DNA from: Belnapia sp. F-4-1
GTDB taxonomy: Bacteria; Pseudomonadota; Alphaproteobacteria; Acetobacterales; Acetobacteraceae
NCBI RefSeq assembly: GCF_000802185.1
Contig: NZ_KN676113.1
Span: 1,465,087-1,529,086, forward strand
Length of the DNA: 64,000 nt
Direction: 5' to 3'
Below the pieces are notes generated by a model. That model did no database searches. It saw only the letters and a list, made by a program, of their open reading frames with translations, and was not told the DNA's origin. Shown here one piece after another: positions 54,891 to 63,180 of this stretch. Made by a program: the position numbers and the translations under genes. Within the stretch, counting starts at the first letter, position 1, and every line of letters starts with the position of its first letter.

Positions 54891-55266
54891 GGCGGTTCCT
54901 TCCCAGGGTGGGCGCCGATCCTGCCCCCGCCCCGCCGCCCACGCCAGACCCGCAGGCGCATGAACCGGGCGGTGGGAATTTCAGGATGGGCGCGGTGCGG
55001 CTTGGCGGACCTCCCGGGCCGGCGGCTGACGCCGGTGCCGCTGCAGGTGACACGCGACACGAATGGTTGGCAGGTGCCCCCGGATGGACGGCAAGCGACC
55101 GGCCTTCTGGCCGCTGCCCACAAGGCGAAGCCTTTCTGGCTGGCGGCACGCGCGTTATCCCCCTTGGCGTGACGGCGCCGGGCGGCGCGCTCTTCCCGCT
55201 CGACCGCAACCCCATATGGGCGGATTTCACGCCCTGGGAGCGCGACCGGCTGCGCGTGGCGGCCGG
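54891..55266. other. Intergenic stretch with no well supported gene
   Basis: This 376-bp region lies upstream of the SMP-30 gene. An open plus-strand frame runs to 55324 and its last part (IPLGVTAPGGALFPLDRN, then PIWADFTPWERD) reads like protein, but its first part does not and no ribosome site was found. A remnant or short unrecognised gene is possible; the divergent promoter of the SMP-30 gene must also be here. Confidence 0.35.
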
Positions 55267-55494
55267 CTACAGCGCCCCACCCAGCGCTGGGGCGGCGCCA
55301 AGCGCCGCGGCGACCGCCGCATAGGCCAGCGGCCGCTCGGCCTTGACGGCATGGTCGAGCATGGCGGCCGCTACCGCTTCACCGCCGCCGCAGCGCGCGG
55401 CGAAGAGGCAGGGCAGCGCATCGCAGCCGAAGACGGCACAGTACCGCTGCAGGGCGGCGGCGAGGCCGGGATGGGCGGTGGCGGGGTCTGGCAT
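55267..55494 (-). CDS. Small hypothetical protein
   Basis: A 75-residue protein starting MPDPATAHPGLAAALQRYCAVF with several Cys (CAVFGCDALPC, ARCGG) and an Ala-rich C-terminal helix (VAAAMLDHAVKAERPLAYAAVAAAL). No domain is recognised. AGGAAGGGAAG is just before the ATG, a good ribosome site that makes the gene credible. Its promoter region contains the 8-bp inverted repeat at 55542-55558. Confidence 0.55.
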   Translation of the reverse strand: MPDPATAHPGLAAALQRYCAVFGCDALPCLFAARCGGGEAVAAAMLDHAVKAERPLAYAAVAAALGAAPALGGAL

Positions 55495-55541
55495 GGCTTC
55501 CCTTCCTGATCAGGAGGTAAGCGAAGCGCGGGCCGGAGCAT

Positions 55542-55558
55542 CATCCATCCGATGGATG
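55542..55558. promoter_or_regulatory. Candidate operator in divergent promoter region
   Basis: CATCCATC (55542-55549) and GATGGATG (55551-55558) form a perfect 8-bp inverted repeat around one base. It sits between a minus-strand gene starting at 55494 and the plus-strand secreted protein gene at 55678. It may bind a dimeric regulator; no regulator gene next to it was recognised. Confidence 0.4.
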
Positions 55559-55677
55559 CGTCTTATCCGGGTTCCGTATTGGCCCTTGGCGGAGGCGAGG
55601 GCCATCTTCCGTTCAACAGGCGAGGCAGACAGGGTTTTCCAGCCCAGCCGCCCGCCCCCCGGAAGGAGAACCAGAGT

Positions 55678-56019
55678 ATGATCCGCAATACCGTATTCGC
55701 TTCAGTGATCGCCCTCGCCGCGGCCGGTGCCGCCCAGGCGCAGGATGCCGGCCCCCGCCTGGTCGGCGGCGGTGCCGATGGCGGTCCGCGCGTCGAGTAC
55801 GCGGTTCCGAGCCAGAACGTTGTCGGCGGCGGCTATGCCCGCATCACCGGCGAGAGCCTCAGCCGCGGCCTGGCCTATTCGGGCCCGACCGCGACCCAGG
55901 GCAATAGCGGCTACGTCACCCGCCTCGTCGGCGGCGGCCGCGAGCAGGCCCTCGTCCTCGTCCCCGCCTCGGAGGCCAGCCCGACGCTGGCCGGCCGGCT
56001 CGCCGGTCAGGGTGGCTAA
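55678..56019 (+). CDS. Small secreted glycine-rich protein, family member B
   Basis: A 113-residue exported protein: MIRNTVFASVIALAAAGAAQAQ is a cleavable signal, then DAGPRLVGGGADGGPRVEY, NVVGGGYARITGESLSRGL and RLVGGGREQALVLVP. The repeated LxGGG, VVGGxxAxIxG and VGGGRxxA motifs match family member A at 52192-52539 in order and spacing, so these are paralogues. GGAAGGAG precedes the ATG. A terminator follows at 56049-56070. No known family. Confidence 0.65.
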   Translation: MIRNTVFASVIALAAAGAAQAQDAGPRLVGGGADGGPRVEYAVPSQNVVGGGYARITGESLSRGLAYSGPTATQGNSGYVTRLVGGGREQALVLVPASEASPTLAGRLAGQGG

Positions 56020-56048
56020 GTTCGGGATCAGGAGCTAGAGATCACGGC

Positions 56049-56070
56049 AGGGCGCCTCCGGGCGCCCTTT
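56049..56070 (+). terminator. Rho-independent terminator
   Basis: AGGGCGCC (56049-56056) pairs with GGCGCCCT (56061-56068) around a 4-nt loop and is followed by TTTCGT. It lies 29 bp past the stop of the small secreted protein gene. Confidence 0.75.
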
Positions 56071-56195
56071 CGTATGCCCGGGCCGAAGCACCCGCTCTGT
56101 CCCGGTGCTTTTCCGCGGAAGGCAAGCAAGGCCTCAGGCTTCAAACGCCAACCAGGGGCGCCTGCAGCGCCGCGCCGTGGTTCCTTGGGAAATGG

Positions 56196-56606
56196 CTAGC
56201 GCCCAGCCCTGCGCTGCCGGTCCGCATCGGCCAGCGCCCTGGCCGTCTCCACCAGCGCCCGCCGCACCCCGGCATTGGCGATGGCGTTGAAGGCATGGAC
56301 TAGGCTGTCCACCCGCTCGCCCCTCGCGCCCTGCAGCAGGTCGCCTTGGCCCAGCAGGTCATCCACCGCCACCCCGCAGGTCACCGCCCAGGCCGGCAGG
56401 CGGGAGGCGCAGAGACGGTTCTGCCCGGTTTCGTATTTCTGGATCTGCTGCGGGCTCACGCCGAGCGCCTGGCCCATCTGCGCCAGGGTCACCCCGGCGT
56501 CCACCCGCGCCTGGCGAAGGCGCCGATGGATCGGCCCGCCAAGGGAGGGAGCCAGGGCGATGGGGCGCAGCGGCTCGACATCGGTGAGGGCGGTGCTGTG
56601 CGACAT
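56196..56606 (-). CDS. Xre-family helix-turn-helix regulator
   Basis: A 136-residue DNA-binding protein. The HTH is IHRRLRQARVDAGVTLAQMGQALGVSPQQIQKYETGQNRL, in the usual Xre/Cro form with the recognition helix SPQQIQKYE. The C-terminal part is Ala-rich and may dimerise. The ATG at 56606 or one 7 codons upstream (56627) is possible; neither has a perfect ribosome site. It is divergent from the penicillin-binding protein gene 358 bp away, whose shared upstream region contains a perfect 12-bp palindrome. Confidence 0.82.
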   Translation of the reverse strand: MSHSTALTDVEPLRPIALAPSLGGPIHRRLRQARVDAGVTLAQMGQALGVSPQQIQKYETGQNRLCASRLPAWAVTCGVAVDDLLGQGDLLQGARGERVDSLVHAFNAIANAGVRRALVETARALADADRQRRAGR

Positions 56607-56627
56607 GGCTTCTTGATCCCTCGCCAT

Positions 56628-56964
56628 TCTTCAAAGCGTAGGACTTCCATCTACCTGTAGCTGTAGTGAATCGCTGACACGGTCCCAAGAGTGAAAAGGG
56701 TGCGACCGGCCGCCATCATTTGCAATTCCGAAACGAAAAGGATGGCTTTCCTTGTCGTCCCATATAGGATTATAATCCAGCCAACATCGGCCGTGCCGCG
56801 CCTTCCGGCCAAGGGTCATTCAAGCCTTCAAACCCTCAATTCCCAGTCCGAAACGCTGCTTGCCCAAAGGCTTGCTCGCCACCCGTTTGAAGCGGCCAGG
56901 CAATTGAAGCGGGCGGAGGCCGCCGCCCTTTCTCCGCCCCTCGTCAAAGGTCTATCATCCGCCC
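56628..56964. other. Divergent intergenic region with palindromes
   Basis: 337 bp between the Xre gene and the penicillin-binding protein gene. It is AT-richer near 56720-56780. GGATTATAATCC (56767-56778) is a perfect 12-bp palindrome that contains a TATAAT-like -10 box. Near the Xre start, the direct repeat CTGTAG-CTGTAG (56656-56667) sits inside a CTAC/GTAG dyad. These are candidate binding sites for the Xre protein. No gene is supported. Confidence 0.4.
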
Positions 56965-58812
56965 ATGCTCCCGGCGCAGGCTGCCCGGAAGCGGCCGCGC
57001 CGGCCCCCCCCGCCCGCGGCCGGCTTTCGCCCGGCCCCCGCTCCTCCCCCCAGCCCTTCCCGTGCGGTGCGCCGCAGCGGTTGGCGCTGGCTGCGCTGGC
57101 CGTTGCTCGTCGCCATCTGGGGCAGCCTCGCCCTGGCCCTGCTGCTGCTGGTCTTCGCCTGGGATCTGCCGCGGCCCGACAGCCTGCCCGCCGCCACCCG
57201 CCGCCCCGCCGTCACCCTGCTTGCGGCGGACGGCACGGTGCTGGCCAACCAGGGCGACCTTTATGGCGAGGTCGTCCGCCTGCGCGACCTGCCCGCCCAT
57301 CTTCCGGCGGCGCTCATGGCCATCGAGGACCGCCGCTTCCGCAGCCATCCCGGCATCGACCTCTGGGGCATGGCCCGCGCCGCCCATGCCAATTGGCGCG
57401 CGGGCGAGGTGGTGCAGGGCGGCTCCACCCTCACCCAGCAGCTGGCGAAGAATCTGTTCCTGACGCCGGAGCGGAATTTCCGCCGCAAGGCGCAGGAGGC
57501 CCTGCTGGCCCTCTGGCTGGAGCGCCGCTTCAGCAAGGACCAGCTGATGGAGATCTACCTCAACCGCGTCTATCTCGGCGCCGGCGCCTATGGGGTGGAT
57601 GCGGCGGCGCGGCTGTTCTTCGGCGTGTCGGCGCGGCGCCTCCAGCTTTGGCAATCCGCCCTGCTGGCCGGGCTGCCGAAGGCGCCGTCGCGCCTCAACC
57701 CGCGCGCCTCGCCCGACCTCGCCGTCGCCCGCGCCTCCGAGGTGTTGGAGGCGATGGTCGCCACCCACGCCATCACGAAGGCGCAGATGGAGGCGGAGCT
57801 GTCCCGCATGCGCCTGCCGCCGCCGCGCGCCGGCCAGGCCGGCTGGTTCGCCGACTGGGCGCTGGAGGATCTGGGCGAGAGCTTCCCCGGCAATGCCGAC
57901 CTGACGCTTCGCGCCACGCTCGATACCCGGTTGCAGGCGGTGGTGGAAGCGCGGCTCGAGGCCCTGCTCGCCGGGCCGGGGGCGCGGGCCGGCGTCTCAC
58001 AGGGCGCCGTCATCGTGCTCGATGCCGCGAGCGGCGCCGTCCGCGCCATGGCCGGAGGGCGGGACTACCGCGGCAGCCAGTTCAACCGGGCGACCGATGC
58101 GCGGCGCCAGCCCGGCTCCGCCTTCAAGCCGGTCTATTACCTGGCGGCCTTGGAACAGGGGATGCGGCCGGACGACGCGGTGTCCGACCTGCCGCTCACC
58201 CTCGGCGGCTGGTCGCCGGGCAACGGCACTTGGCGCGCCCGCGGCGAGATCACCATGGAGGAGGCGCTGGCCAACTCCGTCAACACCGCGGCCGTCAGAG
58301 TGCTCTACCGTGCCGGCGGCCCGAAGGGGGCGATGGAGATGGCCGCCCGCCTCGGCATCGAGGGCCGCTTCCCGAGGGATGCCTCGCTGGCGCTGGGCAC
58401 CGGGGAGGTGAGGCTGCTCGACCTCGCCGCGGGCTATGCGACGATCGCCAATGGCGGAATGCGCGTCATCCCCTTCGGCCTCGCCGCCGCCAGCGCCGGC
58501 GGCCGCCCCCTGCCGATGATCCGCGCCGCGCCGCGCCGCGCCGTCGCCGCCGAGCATGCGGCCGCGCTGCGGCGGATGCTGGAGGCCGTCGTCGCCCAGG
58601 GCAGCGGCCGCGCCGCCGCCGTACCGGGCCGCACCGTCGCCGGCAAGACCGGAACGACCCAGGATTCGCGCGATGCCTGGTTCATCGGCATGATGGGCGG
58701 GCAGGTGATCGGCGTCTGGCTCGGCAATGACGATGCCCGGCCGATGGACGACGTGCGCGGTGGCACCCTTCCTGCCCGGCTGTTCCGCGACGTGGCCGAG
58801 TCCCTGCCCTGA
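56965..58812 (+). CDS. Bifunctional penicillin-binding protein (class A)
   Basis: A 615-residue cell-wall synthase with one N-terminal transmembrane helix (LRWPLLVAIWGSLALALLLLVFAW). The glycosyltransferase 51 domain has catalytic Glu121 in IEDRRFRSHPGID and QGGSTLTQQLAKNLFL. The transpeptidase has the active Ser385 in QPGSAFKPVYY (SxxK), SVN in LANSVNTAAV and the KTG motif in AGKTGTTQD. It is of compact PBP1-type size, without the extra domains of PBP1A. It builds peptidoglycan in the periplasm. A small histidine-kinase-like gene follows 42 bp downstream. Confidence 0.92.
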   Translation: MLPAQAARKRPRRPPPPAAGFRPAPAPPPSPSRAVRRSGWRWLRWPLLVAIWGSLALALLLLVFAWDLPRPDSLPAATRRPAVTLLAADGTVLANQGDLYGEVVRLRDLPAHLPAALMAIEDRRFRSHPGIDLWGMARAAHANWRAGEVVQGGSTLTQQLAKNLFLTPERNFRRKAQEALLALWLERRFSKDQLMEIYLNRVYLGAGAYGVDAAARLFFGVSARRLQLWQSALLAGLPKAPSRLNPRASPDLAVARASEVLEAMVATHAITKAQMEAELSRMRLPPPRAGQAGWFADWALEDLGESFPGNADLTLRATLDTRLQAVVEARLEALLAGPGARAGVSQGAVIVLDAASGAVRAMAGGRDYRGSQFNRATDARRQPGSAFKPVYYLAALEQGMRPDDAVSDLPLTLGGWSPGNGTWRARGEITMEEALANSVNTAAVRVLYRAGGPKGAMEMAARLGIEGRFPRDASLALGTGEVRLLDLAAGYATIANGGMRVIPFGLAAASAGGRPLPMIRAAPRRAVAAEHAAALRRMLEAVVAQGSGRAAAVPGRTVAGKTGTTQDSRDAWFIGMMGGQVIGVWLGNDDARPMDDVRGGTLPARLFRDVAESLP

Positions 58813-58854
58813 TAGAGGGTGCAGACGGCGGATAACCGCGATACACCACAGGTT

Positions 58855-59493
58855 ATGACGGGCCAGCCCCCCACCCAGACCGATTCGGCCACCGAGATCC
58901 AGGCCAAGCGCCTTGCCAGCGTCGCCACGCTGGCGCGGCCGGTGCAACACGACATCAACAACCTGCTGACGGTTGTTTTCGCCAACCTGGAGTTGTTGAA
59001 GCGCACCGCCGCCGCCGGTGGGCCGCAGCGCCAGCTCGACCGCATCCAGGAGGCGGCGAAGCGGCTGGAGGGCTCGACCCGGGCCATCCTCAGCCTGCTG
59101 CGCCGGCCGGTCGGGCAGACCGCGGCACTCAGGATGTCGGACATCCTCCGCCCCATACACCCGCTGCTGGTGTTGCTGCTGCCGACCGGCGGCGCCTTGC
59201 GGCTCGACCTACCGGAGCAGGACCCGCCAGTGCTGGTGGACCGGGCCGCCTTCGAGGACGCCCTGCTGGCGATGGCGCGCGAAGCGGCGGAGGCGATGCC
59301 GCGCGGCGGCGCCCTGAGCATGGCGCTTGAGGAGCACGGCGGCGGCGTAGCACTTGCCATCCGCCACCCGGAGGGGATGGCGTTGCCGGGCCTTGAGGCC
59401 TTGGCCGCCCTCGCCCGCGACAGCGGCGGATCGGCGAACCTCGCGCCGGACGGGCTGCGGCTCACCCTGCCGGCGGCACCAGCCGCCGGGTGA
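58855..59493 (+). CDS. Histidine-kinase-like protein lacking a recognisable ATP-binding site
   Basis: A 212-residue soluble protein. LARPVQHDINNLLTVVFANLELL contains an intact phosphoacceptor-type His32 as seen in kinases of the HDxNNLL class. The following part has LVDRAAFEDALLAMAREAAEAMPRGGALSMALEE, where the kinase N-box Asn is replaced by Met-Ala-Arg, and later DSGGSANLAPDGLRLTLP, a worn G2 region. It has no sensor domain. It therefore looks like a phosphotransfer protein such as ChpT or a pseudokinase. The start may instead be a GTG at 58819. It is followed 230 bp later by aapJ. Confidence 0.65.
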   Translation: MTGQPPTQTDSATEIQAKRLASVATLARPVQHDINNLLTVVFANLELLKRTAAAGGPQRQLDRIQEAAKRLEGSTRAILSLLRRPVGQTAALRMSDILRPIHPLLVLLLPTGGALRLDLPEQDPPVLVDRAAFEDALLAMAREAAEAMPRGGALSMALEEHGGGVALAIRHPEGMALPGLEALAALARDSGGSANLAPDGLRLTLPAAPAAG

Positions 59494-59723
59494 TGCGCCC
59501 GGCGATTGGGACCGGCGCCCGCATTTTGGGCAAATTACGTCTCGCGAGCCGGTAAAGCTTAACCGATTGCTTCGCAATGCCGTGACGCTCTGCTATCGGC
59601 CGCAGTCCGGCGGTGCGAGGGCCGATAGGGCGTTGCCTCGGCAATGCTCCGTGGCGCAGCATTTGCTGGACAAGCAGGGACAGGAGCCCCGGACAGGGGC
59701 GTCCAGAACGGGAGACGGAGTTG
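59494..59723. other. Leader region of the aap operon with inverted repeats
   Basis: A 230-bp untranslated stretch before aapJ. CTATCGGCC (59593-59601) and GGCCGATAG (59620-59628) are a 9-bp inverted repeat with an 18-nt loop, followed by smaller possible hairpins. AAGCTTAACC around 59555 is part of a less GC-rich promoter-like patch. No gene is supported; promoter and leader structure are probable. Confidence 0.45.
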
Positions 59724-60770
59724 ATGCCCCAATTCGGGCTTTTCTTGAAACGTGCTCTGGGCATGGCAGCCCTGGGCCTGACGCTGGCCCTGCCGGGCCA
59801 CGCCCAGGCGCAGCAGGCGGCGCCGGCCAATACCCTTGATGCCGTCCGCGGCCGCGGGCAGCTGGTCTGCGGCGTGAACACCGGCCTTGCCGGCTTCGCC
59901 CAGCCCGACAGCCAGGGCGTCTGGCGCGGCTTCGACGTCGACTACTGCCGCGCCGTCTCGGCCGCCGTATTCGGTGACCCGAACAAGGTGCGCTATGTGC
60001 CGACCACCCCCCAGGTGCGCTTCACCGCGCTGCAATCGGGCGAGGTGGACCTGCTGTCCCGCAACACCACCTGGACGCTGTCGCGCGACACCGCGCTCGG
60101 TCTCGACTTCGCCGCGACCAACTTCTTCGACGGCCAGGGCTTCATGGTGAGGTCGAGCCTCGGCCTGAAGTCGGCGAAGGAGCTGGAGGGCGCCACCATC
60201 TGCGTCCAGCCCGGCACCACGACGGAGCAGAACCTCGCCGACTGGGCGCGGGCCAACCGCATCCGCTTCACCCCGGTGGTAATCGAGCGGCTGGAGGAGA
60301 TCGTCGCCGCCTTCATCAGCGGCCGGTGCGACGCCTTCACCACGGACGTCTCCGGCCTGGCCGCGACGCGCTCGGCTCAGCAGAAGCCGGATGACTACCT
60401 CATCCTTCCCGAAGTCATCAGCAAGGAGCCGCTGGCACTCGGCGTGCGGCAGGGCGATGCGCGCTTCGCCGACATCGTCCGCTGGACCCACTTCCTGCTG
60501 CTGAGCGCCGAGGAGTTCGGCATCAACCAGGCCAACATCGACCAGATGGCGAACGACCCGCGGCCCGAGGTGCAGCGCATGCTCGGCCGCAACGGGGAGC
60601 TCGGCAAGATGCTCGGCCTCGACAACCTTTGGGCCGTGAACGTCATCAAGGCCGTCGGCAACTATGCTGAGATCTTCGACCGCCACCTGAAGCCCATCGG
60701 CATCCAGCGCGGGCCGAACGCGCTCTGGACCACCACCGGCGGGCTGCAATACTCGCCGCCCTTCCGCTGA
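59724..60770 (+). CDS. aapJ: General L-amino acid ABC transporter, periplasmic binding protein
   Basis: A 348-residue periplasmic protein that delivers L-amino acids, mainly polar ones, to the AapQMP complex. Signal FLKRALGMAALGLTLALPGHAQAQ, then LDAVRGRGQLVCGVNTGLAGFAQPD, GVWRGFDVDYCRAVSAAVFGD, and LSRNTTWTLSRDTALGLDF are diagnostic for AapJ/YhdW. SGRCDAFTTDVSGLAATRS is the late ligand loop. I set the start at the ATG at 59724 after GGAG, because earlier in-frame codons would spoil the signal. First gene of aapJQMP, with a 230-bp leader. Confidence 0.95.
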   Translation: MPQFGLFLKRALGMAALGLTLALPGHAQAQQAAPANTLDAVRGRGQLVCGVNTGLAGFAQPDSQGVWRGFDVDYCRAVSAAVFGDPNKVRYVPTTPQVRFTALQSGEVDLLSRNTTWTLSRDTALGLDFAATNFFDGQGFMVRSSLGLKSAKELEGATICVQPGTTTEQNLADWARANRIRFTPVVIERLEEIVAAFISGRCDAFTTDVSGLAATRSAQQKPDDYLILPEVISKEPLALGVRQGDARFADIVRWTHFLLLSAEEFGINQANIDQMANDPRPEVQRMLGRNGELGKMLGLDNLWAVNVIKAVGNYAEIFDRHLKPIGIQRGPNALWTTTGGLQYSPPFR

Positions 60771-60829
60771 TACCTCAAGGGGCCGGCCAGGCGGCCGGTC
60801 CCGCCATCGGCCTGGAGCAAGAGGGCGCC

Positions 60830-62032
60830 ATGTCCCAGACCACAATCGACCCGCGTTCGCTGCGCGCCCCGCCCCGGCGGCCGCTGCGGCTTTCCTGGTC
60901 CGACGAACGGGTCCGCGCCATCGTCTGGCAGGTCCTCGTCGTTGGCATCATCGGCGCCATCGTCTGGTGGCTCTGGTCGAACACCGTCCACAACCTCGAG
61001 GTGCGGCGCATCGCCACCGGCTTCGGCTTTCTCGGCCGCGAGGCGGGGCTGCCGATCGCCGAGAACCTCATACCCTACAGCCCGACCGACACCTATTTCC
61101 GCGCCCTGCTCATCGGCCTGCTGAACACGCTGAAGGTCGCCGTCGTCGGCATCGTGCTTGCGACGGTCTTCGGCACGCTGATCGGCATCGCGCGCCTCTC
61201 GAAGAACTGGCTGCTCTCCAAGATCGCCGGCGTCTATATCGAGGTGATCCGCGACCTGCCGCTGCTGCTGCAGCTGCTCTTCTGGTACGCGATCCTCCAG
61301 GGCCTGCCCGGTCCGCGCCAGGCCTTGCACCCGGTGGGCGGCGTCTTCCTTTCCAACCGCGGGCTCAAGCTGCCCTGGATCGAATGGCAGGACGCGCATT
61401 CCTATGCGCTGCTGGCCTTCGCGCTGGGCGCGCTCTTCACCTGGTTCTACCGGCGCGACGCCATCCGCAAGCGCATCCTCGACGGCAGGCCGCGGCCGGT
61501 CTGGCCGGTGGCGCTCGGCTGCCTCCTCGTGCTGCCGGTGGCCATCTGGGCCGCGGCCGGGGCGCCCTGGACTGTCGACTGGCCGGAGCTGCGCGGCTTC
61601 AACTTCCGCGGCGGGCTCAACATGAGCCCCGAGTATTTCGCCCTGCTGCTGGGGCTGACCACCTACACGGCCGGCTTCATCGCCGAGATCGTGCGCGCGG
61701 GCATCCTCGCCGTGCCGCATGGCCAGTGGGAGGCGGCGCAGGCGCTCGGCCTCCGCCCCGGCCAGGTGCTGAAGCAGGTGGTGCTGCCCCAGGCGCTGCG
61801 CGTCATCATCCCGCCGATGACCAGCCAGTACCTCAACATCACCAAGAACAGCAGCCTGGCAGTGGCGATCGGCTACCAGGACATCGTCTCGATCGCCAAC
61901 ACGACGCTGAACCAGACCGGCCAGGCGATCGAGGGCATCGCCATCATCATGCTGGTCTATCTCTCGATCAGCCTGTCGATCAGCCTGTTCATGAATTGGT
62001 ACAACGCAAGAATCGCCTTGGTGGAGCGCTGA
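60830..62032 (+). CDS. aapQ: General L-amino acid ABC transporter permease
   Basis: A 400-residue inner-membrane permease, longer than typical polar-amino-acid permeases as expected for AapQ. Helices include VWQVLVVGIIGAIVWWLW and LIGLLNTLKVAVVGIVLATVFGTLIGIA (the HisM-type entry motif); IEVIRDLPLLLQLLFWYAI and the late AGFIAEIVRAGILAVPHGQWEAAQALGLRPGQVLKQVVLPQALRVIIP carry the EAA loop that contacts AapP. It starts 59 bp after aapJ and is followed by aapM after 4 bp. Confidence 0.95.
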   Translation: MSQTTIDPRSLRAPPRRPLRLSWSDERVRAIVWQVLVVGIIGAIVWWLWSNTVHNLEVRRIATGFGFLGREAGLPIAENLIPYSPTDTYFRALLIGLLNTLKVAVVGIVLATVFGTLIGIARLSKNWLLSKIAGVYIEVIRDLPLLLQLLFWYAILQGLPGPRQALHPVGGVFLSNRGLKLPWIEWQDAHSYALLAFALGALFTWFYRRDAIRKRILDGRPRPVWPVALGCLLVLPVAIWAAAGAPWTVDWPELRGFNFRGGLNMSPEYFALLLGLTTYTAGFIAEIVRAGILAVPHGQWEAAQALGLRPGQVLKQVVLPQALRVIIPPMTSQYLNITKNSSLAVAIGYQDIVSIANTTLNQTGQAIEGIAIIMLVYLSISLSISLFMNWYNARIALVER

Positions 62033-62036
62033 GCCC

Positions 62037-63167
62037 ATGAGCGACATCACCCTCAACGCCAGCGCCAAGGTTGCCGAGGCGGCGCCGCGCAGCGCGCCGA
62101 TCTCCCAGGTCGGCTTCGTCGGCTGGATGCGGGCCAACCTCTTCTCCGGCTGGCTCTCGACCGCCGTCACCCTGCTGCTGGCCTACATGATCGTCCGCTG
62201 GGCGATCGGCTTCGTCGACTGGGCCTTCATCAACGCGGTCTGGTCGGTGCCGAACAACCAGACTCAGGCCTGTCGCGACCTGCGCGGCACCGGCGCCTGC
62301 TGGGCGGTGATCACCGAGAAGCACCGCTTCATCCTCTTCGGCACCTACCCCTATGAGGAGCACTGGCGCCCGGCGCTCTGCATCGCGCTTTTCGTCGGGC
62401 TCTACATCGTCTCCGCCATGCGGCGCTTCTGGCGGAAGGAGCTCGCGCTGATCTGGGTCGGCGTGCTGACGCTGATCGGCGTGCTGATGTGGGGTGGCGT
62501 GCTGGGGATGCCCTATGTGCCGCAGGAGCGTTGGGGCGGCCTCGTCATCACCCTGATCCTGGCGACCTTCGGCCTGGCGCTCGCCTTCCCGCTCGCCATT
62601 CTGGTGGCGCTCGGGCGGCGGTCGAAGCTGCCGGCGATCAAGGCGCTGTGCGTGCTCTATGTCGAGCTGATCCGCGGCGTGCCGCTCATCTCGCTGCTCT
62701 TCATGGCAAGCGTGATGTTCCCGCTCTTCCTCCCCGAGGGGATGAACATCGACAAGCTGCTGCGCGCCCAGCTCGCCATCATCCTCTTCGCCGGCGCCTA
62801 TCTGGCCGAGGTGGTCCGCGGCGGGCTGCAGTCGCTGTCCAAGGGGCAGTACGAGGCGGCGGACGCGCTCGGCCTCTCCTACTGGCAAAAGACCGGCTTC
62901 ATCATCCTGCCGCAGGCGCTGCGCCTCGTGATCCCGCCGCTGGTGAACACCTTCATCGGCTTCTTCAAGGACACCTCGCTGGTGCTCATCATCGGCATCT
63001 TCGACCTGCTGACCGCGGGCAAGACGGCGATCATCGAGCCGGCCTGGCAGGGCTTCGGCATCGAGGTCTATCTCACCGTCGGCGCCATCTACTTCATCTT
63101 CTGCTTCGCCATGAGCAAGTACAGCCAGGGCCTGGAGGCGGAGCTCAACCGCCACCGTGCGCGCTGA
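62037..63167 (+). CDS. aapM: General L-amino acid ABC transporter permease
   Basis: A 376-residue inner-membrane permease that pairs with AapQ. Helices begin with [26 protein letters not shown]; a long insertion with [19 protein letters not shown] is typical of AapM. The transmembrane-domain core is [25 protein letters not shown], and the EAA loop is [49 protein letters not shown] at 62037, 4 bp after aapQ; aapP starts 13 bp after it. Confidence 0.95.
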   Translation: MSDITLNASAKVAEAAPRSAPISQVGFVGWMRANLFSGWLSTAVTLLLAYMIVRWAIGFVDWAFINAVWSVPNNQTQACRDLRGTGACWAVITEKHRFILFGTYPYEEHWRPALCIALFVGLYIVSAMRRFWRKELALIWVGVLTLIGVLMWGGVLGMPYVPQERWGGLVITLILATFGLALAFPLAILVALGRRSKLPAIKALCVLYVELIRGVPLISLLFMASVMFPLFLPEGMNIDKLLRAQLAIILFAGAYLAEVVRGGLQSLSKGQYEAADALGLSYWQKTGFIILPQALRLVIPPLVNTFIGFFKDTSLVLIIGIFDLLTAGKTAIIEPAWQGFGIEVYLTVGAIYFIFCFAMSKYSQGLEAELNRHRAR

Positions 63168-63180
63168 GGGGAACCAAACG

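Noticed and set aside
54908..55324. Plus-strand frame of 138 codons between SMP-30 and a small gene
   Set aside because: No ribosome site, weak coding character in its first half, and its end overlaps a better supported minus-strand gene; reported only as an unresolved stretch.
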